Numbered from the stretch's first letter, positions 25,483 to 34,984 are shown. The stretch: 64,000 bases of DNA from Archaeoglobus neptunius (GCF_016757965.1 NZ_JAEKIW010000003.1:109899-173898), one strand, 5' to 3'. Translations and numbers: made by a program. The notes: a model not told the origin generated them from the sequence alone.

Positions 25483-25857
25483 ATGACGGAAATTCTGCAG
25501 GTGTATAAATGCATGGTTTGTGGAAATATTGTGGAGGTCGTGCATGCCGGTAGAGGGCAGCTTGTCTGTTGCGGACAGCCTATGAAGCTGATGGAAATAA
25601 AAAAGACCGATGAGGGGAAGGAGAAGCATTTACCGGTAATAGAAAGGTCGGATGGCAAGGTTGTCGTAAAGGTCGGGAGTGTTCCACACCCCATGGAAGA
25701 CGTCCATTTCATCGAGTGGATCGAGCTTCTGGTGGATGGATTTGTCTACAGAAAGCAGCTAAAACCGGGGGATAGGCCTGAGGCAGAGTTCAGTGTTGAA
25801 GGTGAAAAGCTGTCCGCTAGGGCATACTGTAACGTTCACGGACTCTGGCAGCAATGA
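25483..25857 (+). CDS. dfx: Desulfoferrodoxin (superoxide reductase)
   Basis: 124 residues, two domains. Residues 1-36 form the desulforedoxin-like iron site (CMVCG and CCGQP). The rest is the neelaredoxin-type active site: [21 protein letters not shown] and CNVHGLW supply the four histidines and cysteine that bind the second iron. Reduces superoxide to peroxide without making oxygen. The two rubrerythrins that follow would remove the peroxide. Confidence 0.95.
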   Translation: MTEILQVYKCMVCGNIVEVVHAGRGQLVCCGQPMKLMEIKKTDEGKEKHLPVIERSDGKVVVKVGSVPHPMEDVHFIEWIELLVDGFVYRKQLKPGDRPEAEFSVEGEKLSARAYCNVHGLWQQ

Positions 25858-25866
25858 GGTGGATGG

Positions 25867-26433
25867 ATGGATACTCCCAAGAATTTAATAAAGGGGTATA
25901 TCGGAGAGAGTCTGGCGATAAGCAGGTATCAGATATATTCTAGTATAGCTGAGAATGAGAAATACATCTACGTTTCGAAATTTTTCAGAGAGGTTATTGA
26001 GAACGAGAAGAAACATGCAGAAATTTTTGCAAACTTCATAAAAAAGCTGGATGTTGAGGCCTCCGAAGTTGAGATCAGGGCCCCCATAAAATTCGGTACC
26101 ACAGCCGAAAACTTACAGTATGCTGTTGAGGGGGAAAGATGGGAAGCTGAGGAATTTTACCCGCTGACTGCGGAGACAGCGGAAAGGGAGGGATTCAGAG
26201 AGATAGCAGAAAGGGTTAAGACTCTCGCCAGTGTTGAGGAGCAGCACCGGAAAAAGTTCGCAAAACTTCTTGAACTTGTTGAAACGGGAAAGATGTTCAA
26301 AAGAGATGAGGAGGTTGAGTGGATGTGTCTTGTATGCGGTTACACGGAGAGGGGGCAGGAGCCGCCAAAAGTTTGCCCCAACTGCGGGGCCATGTACTAC
26401 CATTTCGTTTCGAAAGATATTCTTGCTTTGTGA
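25867..26433 (+). CDS. rbr: Rubrerythrin, first copy
   Basis: 188 residues: a ferritin-like di-iron domain (1 to about 140; GESLAISRYQIY, ENEKKHAEIF, EGERWEAEEFYP, EEQHRKKF) and a C-terminal rubredoxin domain (CLVCGYTERG, then CPNCGA). Reduces hydrogen peroxide to water with electrons from rubredoxin or NAD(P)H reductases. Second of a tandem pair with the gene at 26445. Confidence 0.93.
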   Translation: MDTPKNLIKGYIGESLAISRYQIYSSIAENEKYIYVSKFFREVIENEKKHAEIFANFIKKLDVEASEVEIRAPIKFGTTAENLQYAVEGERWEAEEFYPLTAETAEREGFREIAERVKTLASVEEQHRKKFAKLLELVETGKMFKRDEEVEWMCLVCGYTERGQEPPKVCPNCGAMYYHFVSKDILAL

Positions 26434-26444
26434 GGTGATGAAAT

Positions 26445-27020
26445 ATGGGAACGCTCGAAAATTTGGTTAAGGCCTTTATGGGAGAAAGCATGGCGAGAAA
26501 TCGCTACACCTTCTATGCGAAGGTGGCGAAGAATGAAGGATACGTTTTCATTCAGCGGGTATTTCTGGAAACGGCCGAGAACGAGAAAGAGCATGCCGAA
26601 AATCTGCTTAAATTCATTCAACAGTTGAGAGGAGATAAGGAAGAGATTGTAGTGGACCGGGCCGGAGCTCCTGTAGTGTGGGGAACGACGGTAGACAACC
26701 TGAAGGCTGCTATTGCCGGAGAACACTACGAAAACACCGAGATGTACCCGAACTTTGCCGATGAGGCGGAAAAAGAGGGGTACAAGGATATAGCAGCTAA
26801 GCTGAGAGCAATTGGGGTGGCTGAGAAGCATCACGAAGAAAGATACCGCAGACTGCTTGATGAAATTGAAAAAGGTACATTCTTCAAGAGAGATACGGAG
26901 ACGGCGTGGGTCTGTCTTGAGTGCGGGTATGTCCACTACGGCACGGAGCCGCCTGAGGAGTGTCCTAGCTGCGGACATCCGAGGGCCTACTACGTTGCCC
27001 AGGACTTGCTTTCTCTTTAA
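26445..27020 (+). CDS. rbr: Rubrerythrin, second copy
   Basis: 191 residues with the same plan as its neighbour: [40 protein letters not shown] and [10 protein letters not shown] in the di-iron domain, then rubredoxin cysteines [10 protein letters not shown] and CPSCGH. The two copies are clearly diverged, so the duplication is old. Peroxide reductase in the same operon as superoxide reductase and ferritin. Confidence 0.93.
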   Translation: MGTLENLVKAFMGESMARNRYTFYAKVAKNEGYVFIQRVFLETAENEKEHAENLLKFIQQLRGDKEEIVVDRAGAPVVWGTTVDNLKAAIAGEHYENTEMYPNFADEAEKEGYKDIAAKLRAIGVAEKHHEERYRRLLDEIEKGTFFKRDTETAWVCLECGYVHYGTEPPEECPSCGHPRAYYVAQDLLSL

Positions 27021-27037
27021 TTTTTTGGGTAGATAAA

Positions 27038-27544
27038 ATGGACATCCGGGCTTTTTACAAGATGAGCTACGGTGTATACATTGTAACATCAGCAAAGGAT
27101 GGAAACTTTGCGGGACAGATAGCCAACACCGTGTTTCAGGTTACCAGCAACCCGGTAAAAATTGCAGCATGTCTGAACAAGGAGAACGTAACCCACAGGT
27201 TTGTTGATGGAAGCAAAACCTTCGGCGTAACAGTTCTTGAGCTGGAAACGCCACTAGAGTTCATAGGAAGATTCGGCTTCAGGAAAAGTGATGATTTCAA
27301 CAAATTTGAGGGAATAAACTATAAAATTGGAAAGACTGGAGTTCCGCTGGTTACAGACCATGCCATCGCCGTAATAGAGGTCAGAGTTATTGATAGCTGC
27401 GATGTTGGAACCCATACCCTGTTCATAGGAGAGGTTGTCGACGCGGAACTGGTGAAGGATGCTGAGGTTCTCACGTATGCAGACTACCAGTTGATAAAGA
27501 AGGGCAAAACACCGAGAACGGCAACAGTGTATTTCGAAAAATGA
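27038..27544 (+). CDS. Flavin reductase / ferric reductase-like flavoprotein
   Basis: 168 residues of the FMN-binding split-barrel family (YGVYIVTSAKDG, QIANTVFQVTSNP, HTLFIGEVVDAE). The nearest well-known relative is the A. fulgidus ferric reductase, which uses NAD(P)H to reduce flavin and Fe(III). Here it probably supplies electrons for the rubrerythrins, superoxide reductase or ferritin iron release. Its stop overlaps the next start by four bases. Confidence 0.85.
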   Translation: MDIRAFYKMSYGVYIVTSAKDGNFAGQIANTVFQVTSNPVKIAACLNKENVTHRFVDGSKTFGVTVLELETPLEFIGRFGFRKSDDFNKFEGINYKIGKTGVPLVTDHAIAVIEVRVIDSCDVGTHTLFIGEVVDAELVKDAEVLTYADYQLIKKGKTPRTATVYFEK

Positions 27545-28134
27545 GCATTGAAGAGCTGCTGAAAAGTGGGGAATTCAATAGAATAAGGAAAATATCCCGT
27601 CTGGTATCTTTTTTATACCATCCAGATGAGCTGCTGAGGTTCAGAGCTGCTGAGGCCCTTGGCGTTATGTGTAAGGGCAGCAAGGCAAGAAACTACATTC
27701 TGAGACTTTTCTGGCACCTCAGCGACGAAAGTGGAGCCTACTGCGTTGGCGCACCTCTCGGTATAGCGGAGATCGGAAGGAACAATCCGGAGATTTTTGA
27801 GGGATTCAAAAACAAGTACGTTTCCCTGCTCGATGACTGGGAGGTTGAAAGAAAATATGTGGCTTATGGAATCGGCAGAACGGCCAGGATCATCAGAAAT
27901 GCTTTTCCAAATCCGGCAGAAAAGCTGAAAGAGAAGATTGAAGAGATCGAGAGCGCCGAATTCAGAGCTTATGCAATATGGGCACTCAAAAAGCTCGGTG
28001 AGAGTATCCCGCATGTAGTATCTCTCCCTGAGGATGCCGTCAGATTTTACGATGGAAAGAATGTGGTTGAAATGAGCTGGAAAAAATTTGTGGAAACCTT
28101 CATTCTTCAGGAATCTCCGGAAGATACCTCTTAA
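27541..28134 (+). CDS. HEAT-like repeat protein (DVU0298 type)
   Basis: 197 residues, all-helical, resembling the short HEAT-like proteins annotated in sulfate reducers as DVU0298 family: PDELLRFRAAEALGVM, then LFWHLSDESGAYCVGAPLGI and WEVERKYVAYGIGR. Such proteins probably act as scaffolds. It is the last gene of the oxygen-defence operon (ATGA overlap with the flavoprotein) and overlaps the convergent oxidase gene by 35 bases. Specific function unknown. Confidence 0.7.
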   Translation: MSIEELLKSGEFNRIRKISRLVSFLYHPDELLRFRAAEALGVMCKGSKARNYILRLFWHLSDESGAYCVGAPLGIAEIGRNNPEIFEGFKNKYVSLLDDWEVERKYVAYGIGRTARIIRNAFPNPAEKLKEKIEEIESAEFRAYAIWALKKLGESIPHVVSLPEDAVRFYDGKNVVEMSWKKFVETFILQESPEDTS

Positions 28135-29197
28135 ACAGAGCATAGAACATCGCTGTCAGAAAAACTGCAATGCTGACAAACAGAAAAGCCACTATCACCG
28201 TCACTGCAACCATCGGCATTACGATATAGAAGTTGAAAAAGTCCGAAGCAAGCAAGCCCTTTTCTCCAGTAACAACCATGTACGGGTACCTTGCACCACT
28301 GTTCATAAGCTCTCCCAGAAAGACGGCAGTGAGTGAGAGGATTGCGGTGTATTTTGCGTAATTTAAAGCTTCCTGATCAGATTTTATGAAACACATTAAG
28401 CTCAGAACCAGCAGGGCAAGAACCACCGTAACTTTGGCGGTCAGCACCGGTATGAAGTGCCCGAAGGTTACTGTGCTGAAGATATACGGTGAGCTGTCCG
28501 CCAGAGACGCCCAGTAAATAATCCCTATCGGTATCTGAACAGCGAGAAAAACCAATCCGTAACGGTAGCCAATTCTTGAACCTCTTTTATCTTTCTCCAT
28601 GGCCATCAGGTATGCAACCACGAACCCACCAACTGACAGGGCTGCGAAAATCGTATGGAGGTAAAGTATCCAGAAAGTCGGATTCAGGTAAGCGTTCCAT
28701 GCTACGACCTTAACTCCGGCGAGATAGTCAGCTACGGCAGTTGGATGATTTATTTCAGCAAATATCGTTCTGAATCCAAAAGGAATGGCAAAGCCGGAAA
28801 CAGCCATTATCATCCCAATGGCGCTGTGATATCTGGGGCTCACTTTCCCCCAGGTGTACCAGAAAATCCCTATGCTTGGAATTCTGATCATTATGCCGAT
28901 TAAAGCAATGAGTATTGGTGTAAAAAGAACATTCGTTGCGAGGGCCGTGAGTGATGGAAAGAAGCCAGCAAGAAATACCGTTATTATCGTCCCCCACACG
29001 CCTGAGAACAATTCGAATATAACAAGAATCTTGAAAACCCTTCTTGCAAAGAACTCAAGGTACGCATCATCTTCCCTGTATGCCATTAGCCTTGCGAAAG
29101 CCGATATCCAGCCGGTTCCAAGCGTGATTGAAACAAGAATGATATGAATCAGCACCGCCAGTCCGAGAACAGAAAAACCGGTGATCACTGCATTCAT
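28100..29197 (-). CDS. Cytochrome bd-type oxidase subunit CydA' (CydA-derived second subunit)
   Basis: 365 residues, about nine membrane helices. The helices resemble CydA rather than CydB: an early histidine in LIHIILVSITLGTGW, the SGVWGTIITVF and FWYTWGKVSPR segments, and a histidine in LYLHTIFAALSVGGF. The GRxPW segment of true CydA is missing. Archaea carry a bd family, CydAA', in which a CydA paralogue replaces CydB; one such enzyme has been shown to reduce oxygen. It overlaps the cydA stop by four bases. Role: partner of CydA in oxygen removal or respiration. Confidence 0.75.
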   Translation of the reverse strand: MNAVITGFSVLGLAVLIHIILVSITLGTGWISAFARLMAYREDDAYLEFFARRVFKILVIFELFSGVWGTIITVFLAGFFPSLTALATNVLFTPILIALIGIMIRIPSIGIFWYTWGKVSPRYHSAIGMIMAVSGFAIPFGFRTIFAEINHPTAVADYLAGVKVVAWNAYLNPTFWILYLHTIFAALSVGGFVVAYLMAMEKDKRGSRIGYRYGLVFLAVQIPIGIIYWASLADSSPYIFSTVTFGHFIPVLTAKVTVVLALLVLSLMCFIKSDQEALNYAKYTAILSLTAVFLGELMNSGARYPYMVVTGEKGLLASDFFNFYIVMPMVAVTVIVAFLFVSIAVFLTAMFYALFKRYLPEIPEE

Positions 29198-30780
29198 TCC
29201 CTTCCACCTCCCGAGCCTTTTTTGAGAAGTTCTACAAATCTGTAACCTCTCGTTGCAACGGTGTACATGGCGAAAAGTCCACTTACACCGATAGCTGCAA
29301 TCACAAGACCCATGAATGCCGCAAATTCCGGTGTCACAGCACTACCGACGACTGTTACGAGATCATCGGGATAAAGCAAACCATATACAGTCCAGGGTTT
29401 TCTGCCGACCTCCCTGACGAACCAGCCGAGTGTGGATGGAATAACGGATCCGAGTAGAATCAGGAAGGAAAGGACAACAACAGATCTCTCTCCCAGAATT
29501 TTCAGGACAAGCATTGAGATAGGGTTAATTCGGTACAGGTGGGCAAAAAGAGCCACTGCTGAAATGAATCCCAGTATGCCGAAGGCTATCTTTGTGTAGT
29601 AAGCTGTATGAACCACCTGCATTCTGCTCAAACTTCTGTCAAGGTCGGTGTAGCATATCCGCTTCAGTCCGGTATTTAAAGCTGAATCGATATTCTTTTC
29701 CGAGATCTGGACACCAAGTTCTGAAGATAGAGCTAAAAGATAGTCTCTACTGAGACCAACCGATTTTACCAGATCTCCGAGCTTTGAGCTGCCAAGTTCA
29801 TCGCAGCTTCTCCTGAACTCATCAAAACCCGGAATCGGTTTAGAAGGGTTGCCATATGCGATGAGAGCAACAACCGGATTGTAAAACGTCTCCTCTGCCC
29901 CCTCGATAAGTGCAAACTTCGTGGGATTGTACTCAACAACCCCCTCCCCCATAAAGTGCCCGAATATGGTTGGCTGGACGAGGAAAAAAACCAGAACGAC
30001 AAAAGCTGCAACCTTCACTACTTTGAGATACTTCTTATCGCCAGTTTTATGGTACCTGTATCCGTATGATGCCAGAGCTATGGATGATCCCACCAGAAAA
30101 GCTGCAAACAGCGCATGTAAAACCGAATAAAGGGCAAACGGATTGTAGAATGCCACGAACGGATCTGTTAAAATAACACCAACCTCCCTTGCAACGTTTG
30201 GATTCTGAATTATTGCCTGAATAGGCAAGCCAGAAGCAAGAGTAAGCACCTTTAAAGCAACCAGCTTCTTCACATCCACGACAAGAGGTCCATACTCTGG
30301 AAGGAAAGGATACAAGGTCGCCGGAACACTGCCCGTTCCCCATGGAACTACAAGCCAGGAGTTAACACTTGTTATGAGAATACCCGAACCCGCAGCGAAA
30401 GCCCAGTAAACAGCGAGGATTGCAATGCTCCGAGAGGTCCTGATTTTCCCGAGTGTAACTATGAACAGGACAAGTGTTGCAATCTCGTTAGCAAACATTA
30501 TGAGCTCAAATGCAAGTGGTGTTAAGGCGAAGCTTGCAATAACGAGAATCGTTCCGGGCCATGCCTGTACCAGACCGAATTCAACCAGAGTTCCTGTTAT
30601 GGCGCCGAGCGCAAAGTTTACGGCAAGAACAGACGTCATCAGCCTTGCAGCTCTGAAATAATCCTCATCATTTGATTTCATGTATTTCCAGAGCAGTCCG
30701 ATTATTACCGGAGGAAATCCGAGTGTAATGCTGAGGAAAAGGGCATGGAAGTATATTCCAAATGCAGAAAGGGCTAGCAT
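29194..30780 (-). CDS. cydA: Cytochrome bd-type quinol oxidase subunit I
   Basis: 528 residues, about nine to ten helices. It has the CydA landmarks: histidine in YFHALFLSITLGFPP, a second in LYSVLHALFAAFLVG, the quinol-loop region (about 240-370), and FVREVGRKPWTVYG, the GRxPW motif. Reduces oxygen with quinol as donor. The ATG at 30780 lies 22 bases from the only good ribosome site (ggaggtgg); an in-frame ATT at 30798 is placed much better, so the true start may be non-standard. Convergent with the oxygen-defence operon. Confidence 0.85.
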   Translation of the reverse strand: MLALSAFGIYFHALFLSITLGFPPVIIGLLWKYMKSNDEDYFRAARLMTSVLAVNFALGAITGTLVEFGLVQAWPGTILVIASFALTPLAFELIMFANEIATLVLFIVTLGKIRTSRSIAILAVYWAFAAGSGILITSVNSWLVVPWGTGSVPATLYPFLPEYGPLVVDVKKLVALKVLTLASGLPIQAIIQNPNVAREVGVILTDPFVAFYNPFALYSVLHALFAAFLVGSSIALASYGYRYHKTGDKKYLKVVKVAAFVVLVFFLVQPTIFGHFMGEGVVEYNPTKFALIEGAEETFYNPVVALIAYGNPSKPIPGFDEFRRSCDELGSSKLGDLVKSVGLSRDYLLALSSELGVQISEKNIDSALNTGLKRICYTDLDRSLSRMQVVHTAYYTKIAFGILGFISAVALFAHLYRINPISMLVLKILGERSVVVLSFLILLGSVIPSTLGWFVREVGRKPWTVYGLLYPDDLVTVVGSAVTPEFAAFMGLVIAAIGVSGLFAMYTVATRGYRFVELLKKGSGGGRE

Positions 30781-30938
30781 TGGCTGAACATCTGAAATGC
30801 TACCACCTCCTTAAACAATATTTCAGATATTTTTCCACAATATAAATTTTTTGTTCGATTTTCGAATATTAAAGTACTATGTACGGGCATTATGCATTTC
30901 AACGCCAAAACTTTAAAACTTCTCGAAAATCCATTTTG

Positions 30939-31655
30939 ATGTTCAGGGTTATTCCGGCAGTTGACCTGAAGGACGGCAAGGTTGTAAGACTCAGGCAGGG
31001 GAGAGAAAAAGAGATTACTTTTGAAGCGGAAAATCCTGTTGAAATTGCTAAACACTGGGTGGAGATGGGAGCAAAGGTGCTTCACGTAATCGACCTGAGC
31101 GGGGCATTTCAGGGAAGGTTGAAGCATGAGGACGTCATTGCAGAGATTGCATCCTTCGTTGAGGTTCAAGCTGGCGGGGGTATTAGAGACCTTGAGATTG
31201 CCGAGAGACTTTTCGATGCTGGTGTTGACCGTGTTATTTTCGGAACCATAGCCGTTGAAAAGCCAAACGAAGTTAGAGAATTTGCCGAAAGCTGGGAGAG
31301 AAGGGTTATGATCGCAATCGACTCAAAGAAAGGAAAGGTTGCTGTTAAGGGATGGAAGGACACAGTTGAGCTAACACCCATTGAACTCGCTGAGTTTTAC
31401 GATGACCTCCGGGTTTCTTTCCTATACACAAACATAGACGTTGAAGGGCTGGTTTCAGGTATTGAAAAGCAAAAAATCGATGAGGTTGTGAAAAAGCTAA
31501 AAAACCCTGTCTATATTGCCGGCGGAATTGCAAGTGTTGATGACATCAGATTCGTAAAGAGGTGTGGAGGAGCAGGTGTCATCATAGGCTCCGCTCTCTA
31601 CACTAAAAAGCTTAAATTTGAAGACGCAATAAAGGTTGAACATGAAAAAGTTTAG
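30939..31655 (+). CDS. hisA: ProFAR isomerase HisA
   Basis: 238 residues, (beta/alpha)8 barrel. The catalytic aspartates are in PAVDLKDGKVVRL near residue 8 and in NIDVEGL near residue 167 of the frame; phosphate-binding loops VQAGGGIRD and AGGIASVDD are intact. Histidine pathway step four. An open frame extends 20 codons upstream, but the TATA box ctttaaaact at 30911-30920 is 24 bases before the ATG at 30939. hisB, ccmA and ccmB follow with overlaps. Confidence 0.93.
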   Translation: MFRVIPAVDLKDGKVVRLRQGREKEITFEAENPVEIAKHWVEMGAKVLHVIDLSGAFQGRLKHEDVIAEIASFVEVQAGGGIRDLEIAERLFDAGVDRVIFGTIAVEKPNEVREFAESWERRVMIAIDSKKGKVAVKGWKDTVELTPIELAEFYDDLRVSFLYTNIDVEGLVSGIEKQKIDEVVKKLKNPVYIAGGIASVDDIRFVKRCGGAGVIIGSALYTKKLKFEDAIKVEHEKV

Positions 31656-32181
31656 CAGAAAAACCGATGAGACTGAGGTCTCGGCCATTTTTGGATCGGA
31701 AAAAACTGAGGTGAGGACGGGAGTACCCTTCCTTGACCACATGCTTAGGACGTTTGCCAGACATTCCGGATTCGGAATTACCGTCATTGCCGATGGAGAT
31801 AACGTGCATCACATAGTCGAAGATGTTGCAATAGCTCTGGGCAGGGCCGTGGGTGAGATGGACAAGAAGGGAATTGAAAGATTTGGCGACGCGATAGTGC
31901 CGATGGATGATGCTGTTGCTATTTGCGGTCTGGATTTCAGTGGAAGAGGCGTTTTTGTTTTTGACGGCGAGATCAGAGACTCAGATATGAGGGGTGAGGA
32001 CTTCCTGCACTTTCTCGACACCTTCTGCAGAAACGCTGGAGTTAACGTGTATCTGAAGGTCAGGGGCACCAATTCTCACCACATGATGGAGGCCGCCTTC
32101 AAGGCGATCGCCATATCTCTGAAAAAGGCCCTAAAAAAAAGTGGTAAAGACTATAGAAGTGCCAAGGGTGTGCTGGACTGA
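31642..32181 (+). CDS. hisB: Imidazoleglycerol-phosphate dehydratase
   Basis: 179 residues. The manganese-binding motifs VPFLDHMLRTFARHSGF, HHIVEDVAIALG and NSHHMMEAAFKA are complete. Histidine pathway step six. The start overlaps hisA by 14 bases; a TTG two codons upstream is also in frame. The stop overlaps the ABC ATPase start by one base (TGATG). Confidence 0.94.
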   Translation: MKKFSRKTDETEVSAIFGSEKTEVRTGVPFLDHMLRTFARHSGFGITVIADGDNVHHIVEDVAIALGRAVGEMDKKGIERFGDAIVPMDDAVAICGLDFSGRGVFVFDGEIRDSDMRGEDFLHFLDTFCRNAGVNVYLKVRGTNSHHMMEAAFKAIAISLKKALKKSGKDYRSAKGVLD

Positions 32182-32843
32182 TGCTGATAGAGGCTGAGAA
32201 GCTGAGCAAGAAGTTCGGAAAAAGATATGCAATTAGAGATATCAGTTTTGGGATTGAAGGTGGGAAGGTTGCCATCATGGGATACAACGGTGCGGGAAAA
32301 TCCACACTGGTGAAACTTATTTGCGGAATTTTAAGGCCCACGTCCGGAAAGATATCAGTTCTGGGCAGGAACCCGGCAGCATCACCTGAGGTGAGAAGAG
32401 AGATAGGCGTTGCCTCGCACAATCCCATGCTGTACAGAGAGCTGACGGTAAAAGAAAACCTGGAGTTTTTCTCAAAACTCTATGGAACAGAATTCGAATC
32501 AGATCTGGCAGAAATGCTGGGATTTAGGGAGTATCTTAACAGAAGGGTTTTTGAGCTTTCAAGGGGATATTTGCAGAGAGTGTCCTTTGCCAGAGCACTG
32601 ATAAACTCTCCGAAACTGCTTGTGCTTGACGAGGTCACATCGGGGCTTGACCAGGCAGTCAGAGAGAACATTCTTGAGATCCTTGAAGGTTACAGAGGAT
32701 GCGTTCTCTTCACGACACATGTTCTTGACGAGGCTGAGTTCTGCGACTCCTTCATTGTTCTGAAGAACGGAAAAATTGCATATTTCGGAAAGAACTATGA
32801 AGAAGCTGTGGGGATACTGAATGAAGGCAATCGAGATTACTAA
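32181..32843 (+). CDS. ccmA: ABC transporter ATPase, heme-exporter type
   Basis: 220 residues: Walker A GYNGAGKSTL, Q-loop region GVASHNPMLY, signature LSRGYLQRVSFARAL, Walker B LLVLDEVTSGLD and switch histidine TTHVLDEAE. The following permease is CcmB-like, so this is probably the CcmA subunit that releases heme from CcmC/CcmE during cytochrome c maturation. No other ccm gene is in the window. Overlaps hisB and ccmB. Confidence 0.8.
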   Translation: MLIEAEKLSKKFGKRYAIRDISFGIEGGKVAIMGYNGAGKSTLVKLICGILRPTSGKISVLGRNPAASPEVRREIGVASHNPMLYRELTVKENLEFFSKLYGTEFESDLAEMLGFREYLNRRVFELSRGYLQRVSFARALINSPKLLVLDEVTSGLDQAVRENILEILEGYRGCVLFTTHVLDEAEFCDSFIVLKNGKIAYFGKNYEEAVGILNEGNRDY

Positions 32844-33453
32844 AAAGGATTTGAGGATAGAGTTTAGAACAAAGTCCAGTCTCAGCCTCATGCTCCTGTT
32901 CAGCCTCACTGCTGCGTTTCTTTTCAGCGCTGCAATACCTGATCCTGAAAAACTCTTTTCGCCTCTTCTCCTCATAATCTTTTTTCTAACGGGTATACTT
33001 GGCTATTCCACCTCACTCCTAAAGGAAGTCGATACCGAAACCATTGAGGGGCTTAAAGCTTCTCCCATAACCCCACAGCAAATTATGATCGGAAAAATGG
33101 TATTTAATCTGATAATTATGTTCATTGTTCAGATTTTCATATTTCCCATCTGTTATGCTCTTTTTGATGTTTCTGGCAATTTCCTGTTGGCCTTTCTCGT
33201 TTTTGTGATATGCAACTCTGCACTGGCGATAACGATAACTGCCCTTTCCCCACTGCTCTCTCATTCAAGATCCAGGGAGATTCTTCTTCCTGTGCTGGTC
33301 TTTCCGGTAATCTTCCCCATTATCAGTCTTACGGTTTCTCTTACAGATCTCGCCCTGTCCGGTGAAATCGACATTTACCGGCTTCTGTTCATGGTATCTT
33401 TCACCGGCTTAATTTTTAGTCTGTCCATGCTTACGGTGGATAGAGTTCTGTAG
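32821..33453 (+). CDS. ccmB: CcmB-like heme exporter permease
   Basis: 210 residues, six membrane helices. The N-terminal KKDLRIEFRTKSSLSLMLLF and the middle TIEGLKASPITPQQIMIGKM match the CcmB layout. Works with CcmA in cytochrome c maturation. The start overlaps ccmA by 23 bases. Why it is in a histidine operon is unclear; only co-transcription is suggested. Confidence 0.78.
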   Translation: MKAIEITKKDLRIEFRTKSSLSLMLLFSLTAAFLFSAAIPDPEKLFSPLLLIIFFLTGILGYSTSLLKEVDTETIEGLKASPITPQQIMIGKMVFNLIIMFIVQIFIFPICYALFDVSGNFLLAFLVFVICNSALAITITALSPLLSHSRSREILLPVLVFPVIFPIISLTVSLTDLALSGEIDIYRLLFMVSFTGLIFSLSMLTVDRVL

Positions 33454-33514
33454 ATAACTGCGAATCCAGAAACCAAGCACGGGACGTTAAATATTACCGA
33501 CACATTAATAAAAA

Positions 33515-34984
33515 TCAGAAAAGCATGTTTAAACCTTCAATAAACGCCTCAACCGACGCCATTATAATATCGGTCCTCGCACCTCTGGCTGTTACCACCT
33601 TGTTGTCCTTCTTCAGTTGCACCACCACGTCGACAAGAGCGTCGGTACCACCAGTTATGGCGTCAACGTGGTAGCTTACGAGCTTGACGTCTGCAAAATC
33701 CTTTATGGCCTTTCTTATTGCATTTATGGCCGCATCAACAGGACCAAGACCAACGGCTGCCTCAATTTTTTCGGTGCCGTTGATCTTCAGTTTCACACTT
33801 GCCATCGGCATAACGTTCTTTCCGCTGAATATTGCCAGATCCTCAAGCTTTACCTTCTTCTCACGCTTTATTTGCAGAACCGTTTCGATTATGGTTCTGA
33901 CGTCCGCATCGGTAACCCTCTTGCCCTTATCTCCAATCTCCTTTATCCTCATGAGAATTTCCTTCATCTGCTCAGGTGTTGCCTTGTACCCAAGTTCGTT
34001 CATTATCGCCTCCACGCTTGCCCTTCCAGCGTGCTTTCCGAGAACTATTACCCTTTTCCTCCCCACAACTTCAGGCGAGATCGGCTCATAGGCAGTTGCA
34101 TCCCTGAAGAGTGCAGAGGTATGGATTCCACTCTCGTGTGTGAAGGCATTCTCCCCCACCACTGCCTTGTTTGGTGGAACGACGACCCTTGAAAGTCTTT
34201 CCACTAGCTTTGAGGTGTTGTATATTTTCTCTTTTTTAATGTTCGTCTTAATTCCGTAAATGTATTCGAGAGCTATCACTATCTCTTCAATCGCCGCATT
34301 TCCCGCTCTCTCCCCCAGTCCGTTTATCGTTCCGTGAAACTCGTCTGCACCAGCTTTAACACCAAAAATTGTGTTCGCAGTGGCGAGACCGAAATCATCA
34401 TGACAGTGAATCGCAAGAGGCAGTCTGACTTCAGACTTAATTCTTTTAACTATCTCCTCCATTTTTTCTGGCGATAACACTCCAACCGTGTCGGTGAATG
34501 TTACCCTGTCTGCCTTCACTTCCTCAGCTTTCCGGAAGAGGTCTATTACAAAATCAAGGTCGGCTCTCGAGGCATCCTCTGCTCCGAATTCCACTATCAG
34601 CCCTCTGTCTCTCGCATACTCGATAGCTTCGGCACTCAGCTCAATGATATATTCACGACTTTTTCCCGGGAATTTTGCATTTATGTGTATGTCAGATGAC
34701 GGGGCTACCATGAAAATGGAATCAGCATTTGCATCTGCAGCGGCGTCAATATCTTCTTTTTTAATCCTTGCGAAGCTGCATATCTCTGCTTTCAAACCTC
34801 TCTGGGAGATCTCCTTGATGGCCTGGAAGTCTCCCTCTGAAGCGATGGCCGTTCCTGCTTCGATTATGTCCACACCGAGGTTGTCCAGAGCTTCAGCTAT
34901 CATTATCTTCTGCTCTACACTGAGCGATACTCCGGGAGTCTGCTCCCCGTCTCTGAGCGTGGTGTCAAGAATTTTGACCTGCAC
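33515..34984 (-). CDS. leuA: 2-isopropylmalate/citramalate synthase family enzyme
   Basis: 489 residues: DRE-TIM barrel (LDTTLRDGEQTPG at the start, AIHCHDDFGLA metal histidines), linker and a C-terminal LeuA allosteric domain (about 370-489). Condenses acetyl-CoA with a 2-oxo acid. LeuA (leucine) and CimA (isoleucine through citramalate) are hard to separate by eye. An open frame extends 27 codons upstream, but the GTG at 34984 gives the family start (VQVKILDTTLRDG) and lies about 25 bases after the TATA-like tttttattac on the minus strand. Confidence 0.85.
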   Translation of the reverse strand: MQVKILDTTLRDGEQTPGVSLSVEQKIMIAEALDNLGVDIIEAGTAIASEGDFQAIKEISQRGLKAEICSFARIKKEDIDAAADANADSIFMVAPSSDIHINAKFPGKSREYIIELSAEAIEYARDRGLIVEFGAEDASRADLDFVIDLFRKAEEVKADRVTFTDTVGVLSPEKMEEIVKRIKSEVRLPLAIHCHDDFGLATANTIFGVKAGADEFHGTINGLGERAGNAAIEEIVIALEYIYGIKTNIKKEKIYNTSKLVERLSRVVVPPNKAVVGENAFTHESGIHTSALFRDATAYEPISPEVVGRKRVIVLGKHAGRASVEAIMNELGYKATPEQMKEILMRIKEIGDKGKRVTDADVRTIIETVLQIKREKKVKLEDLAIFSGKNVMPMASVKLKINGTEKIEAAVGLGPVDAAINAIRKAIKDFADVKLVSYHVDAITGGTDALVDVVVQLKKDNKVVTARGARTDIIMASVEAFIEGLNMLF

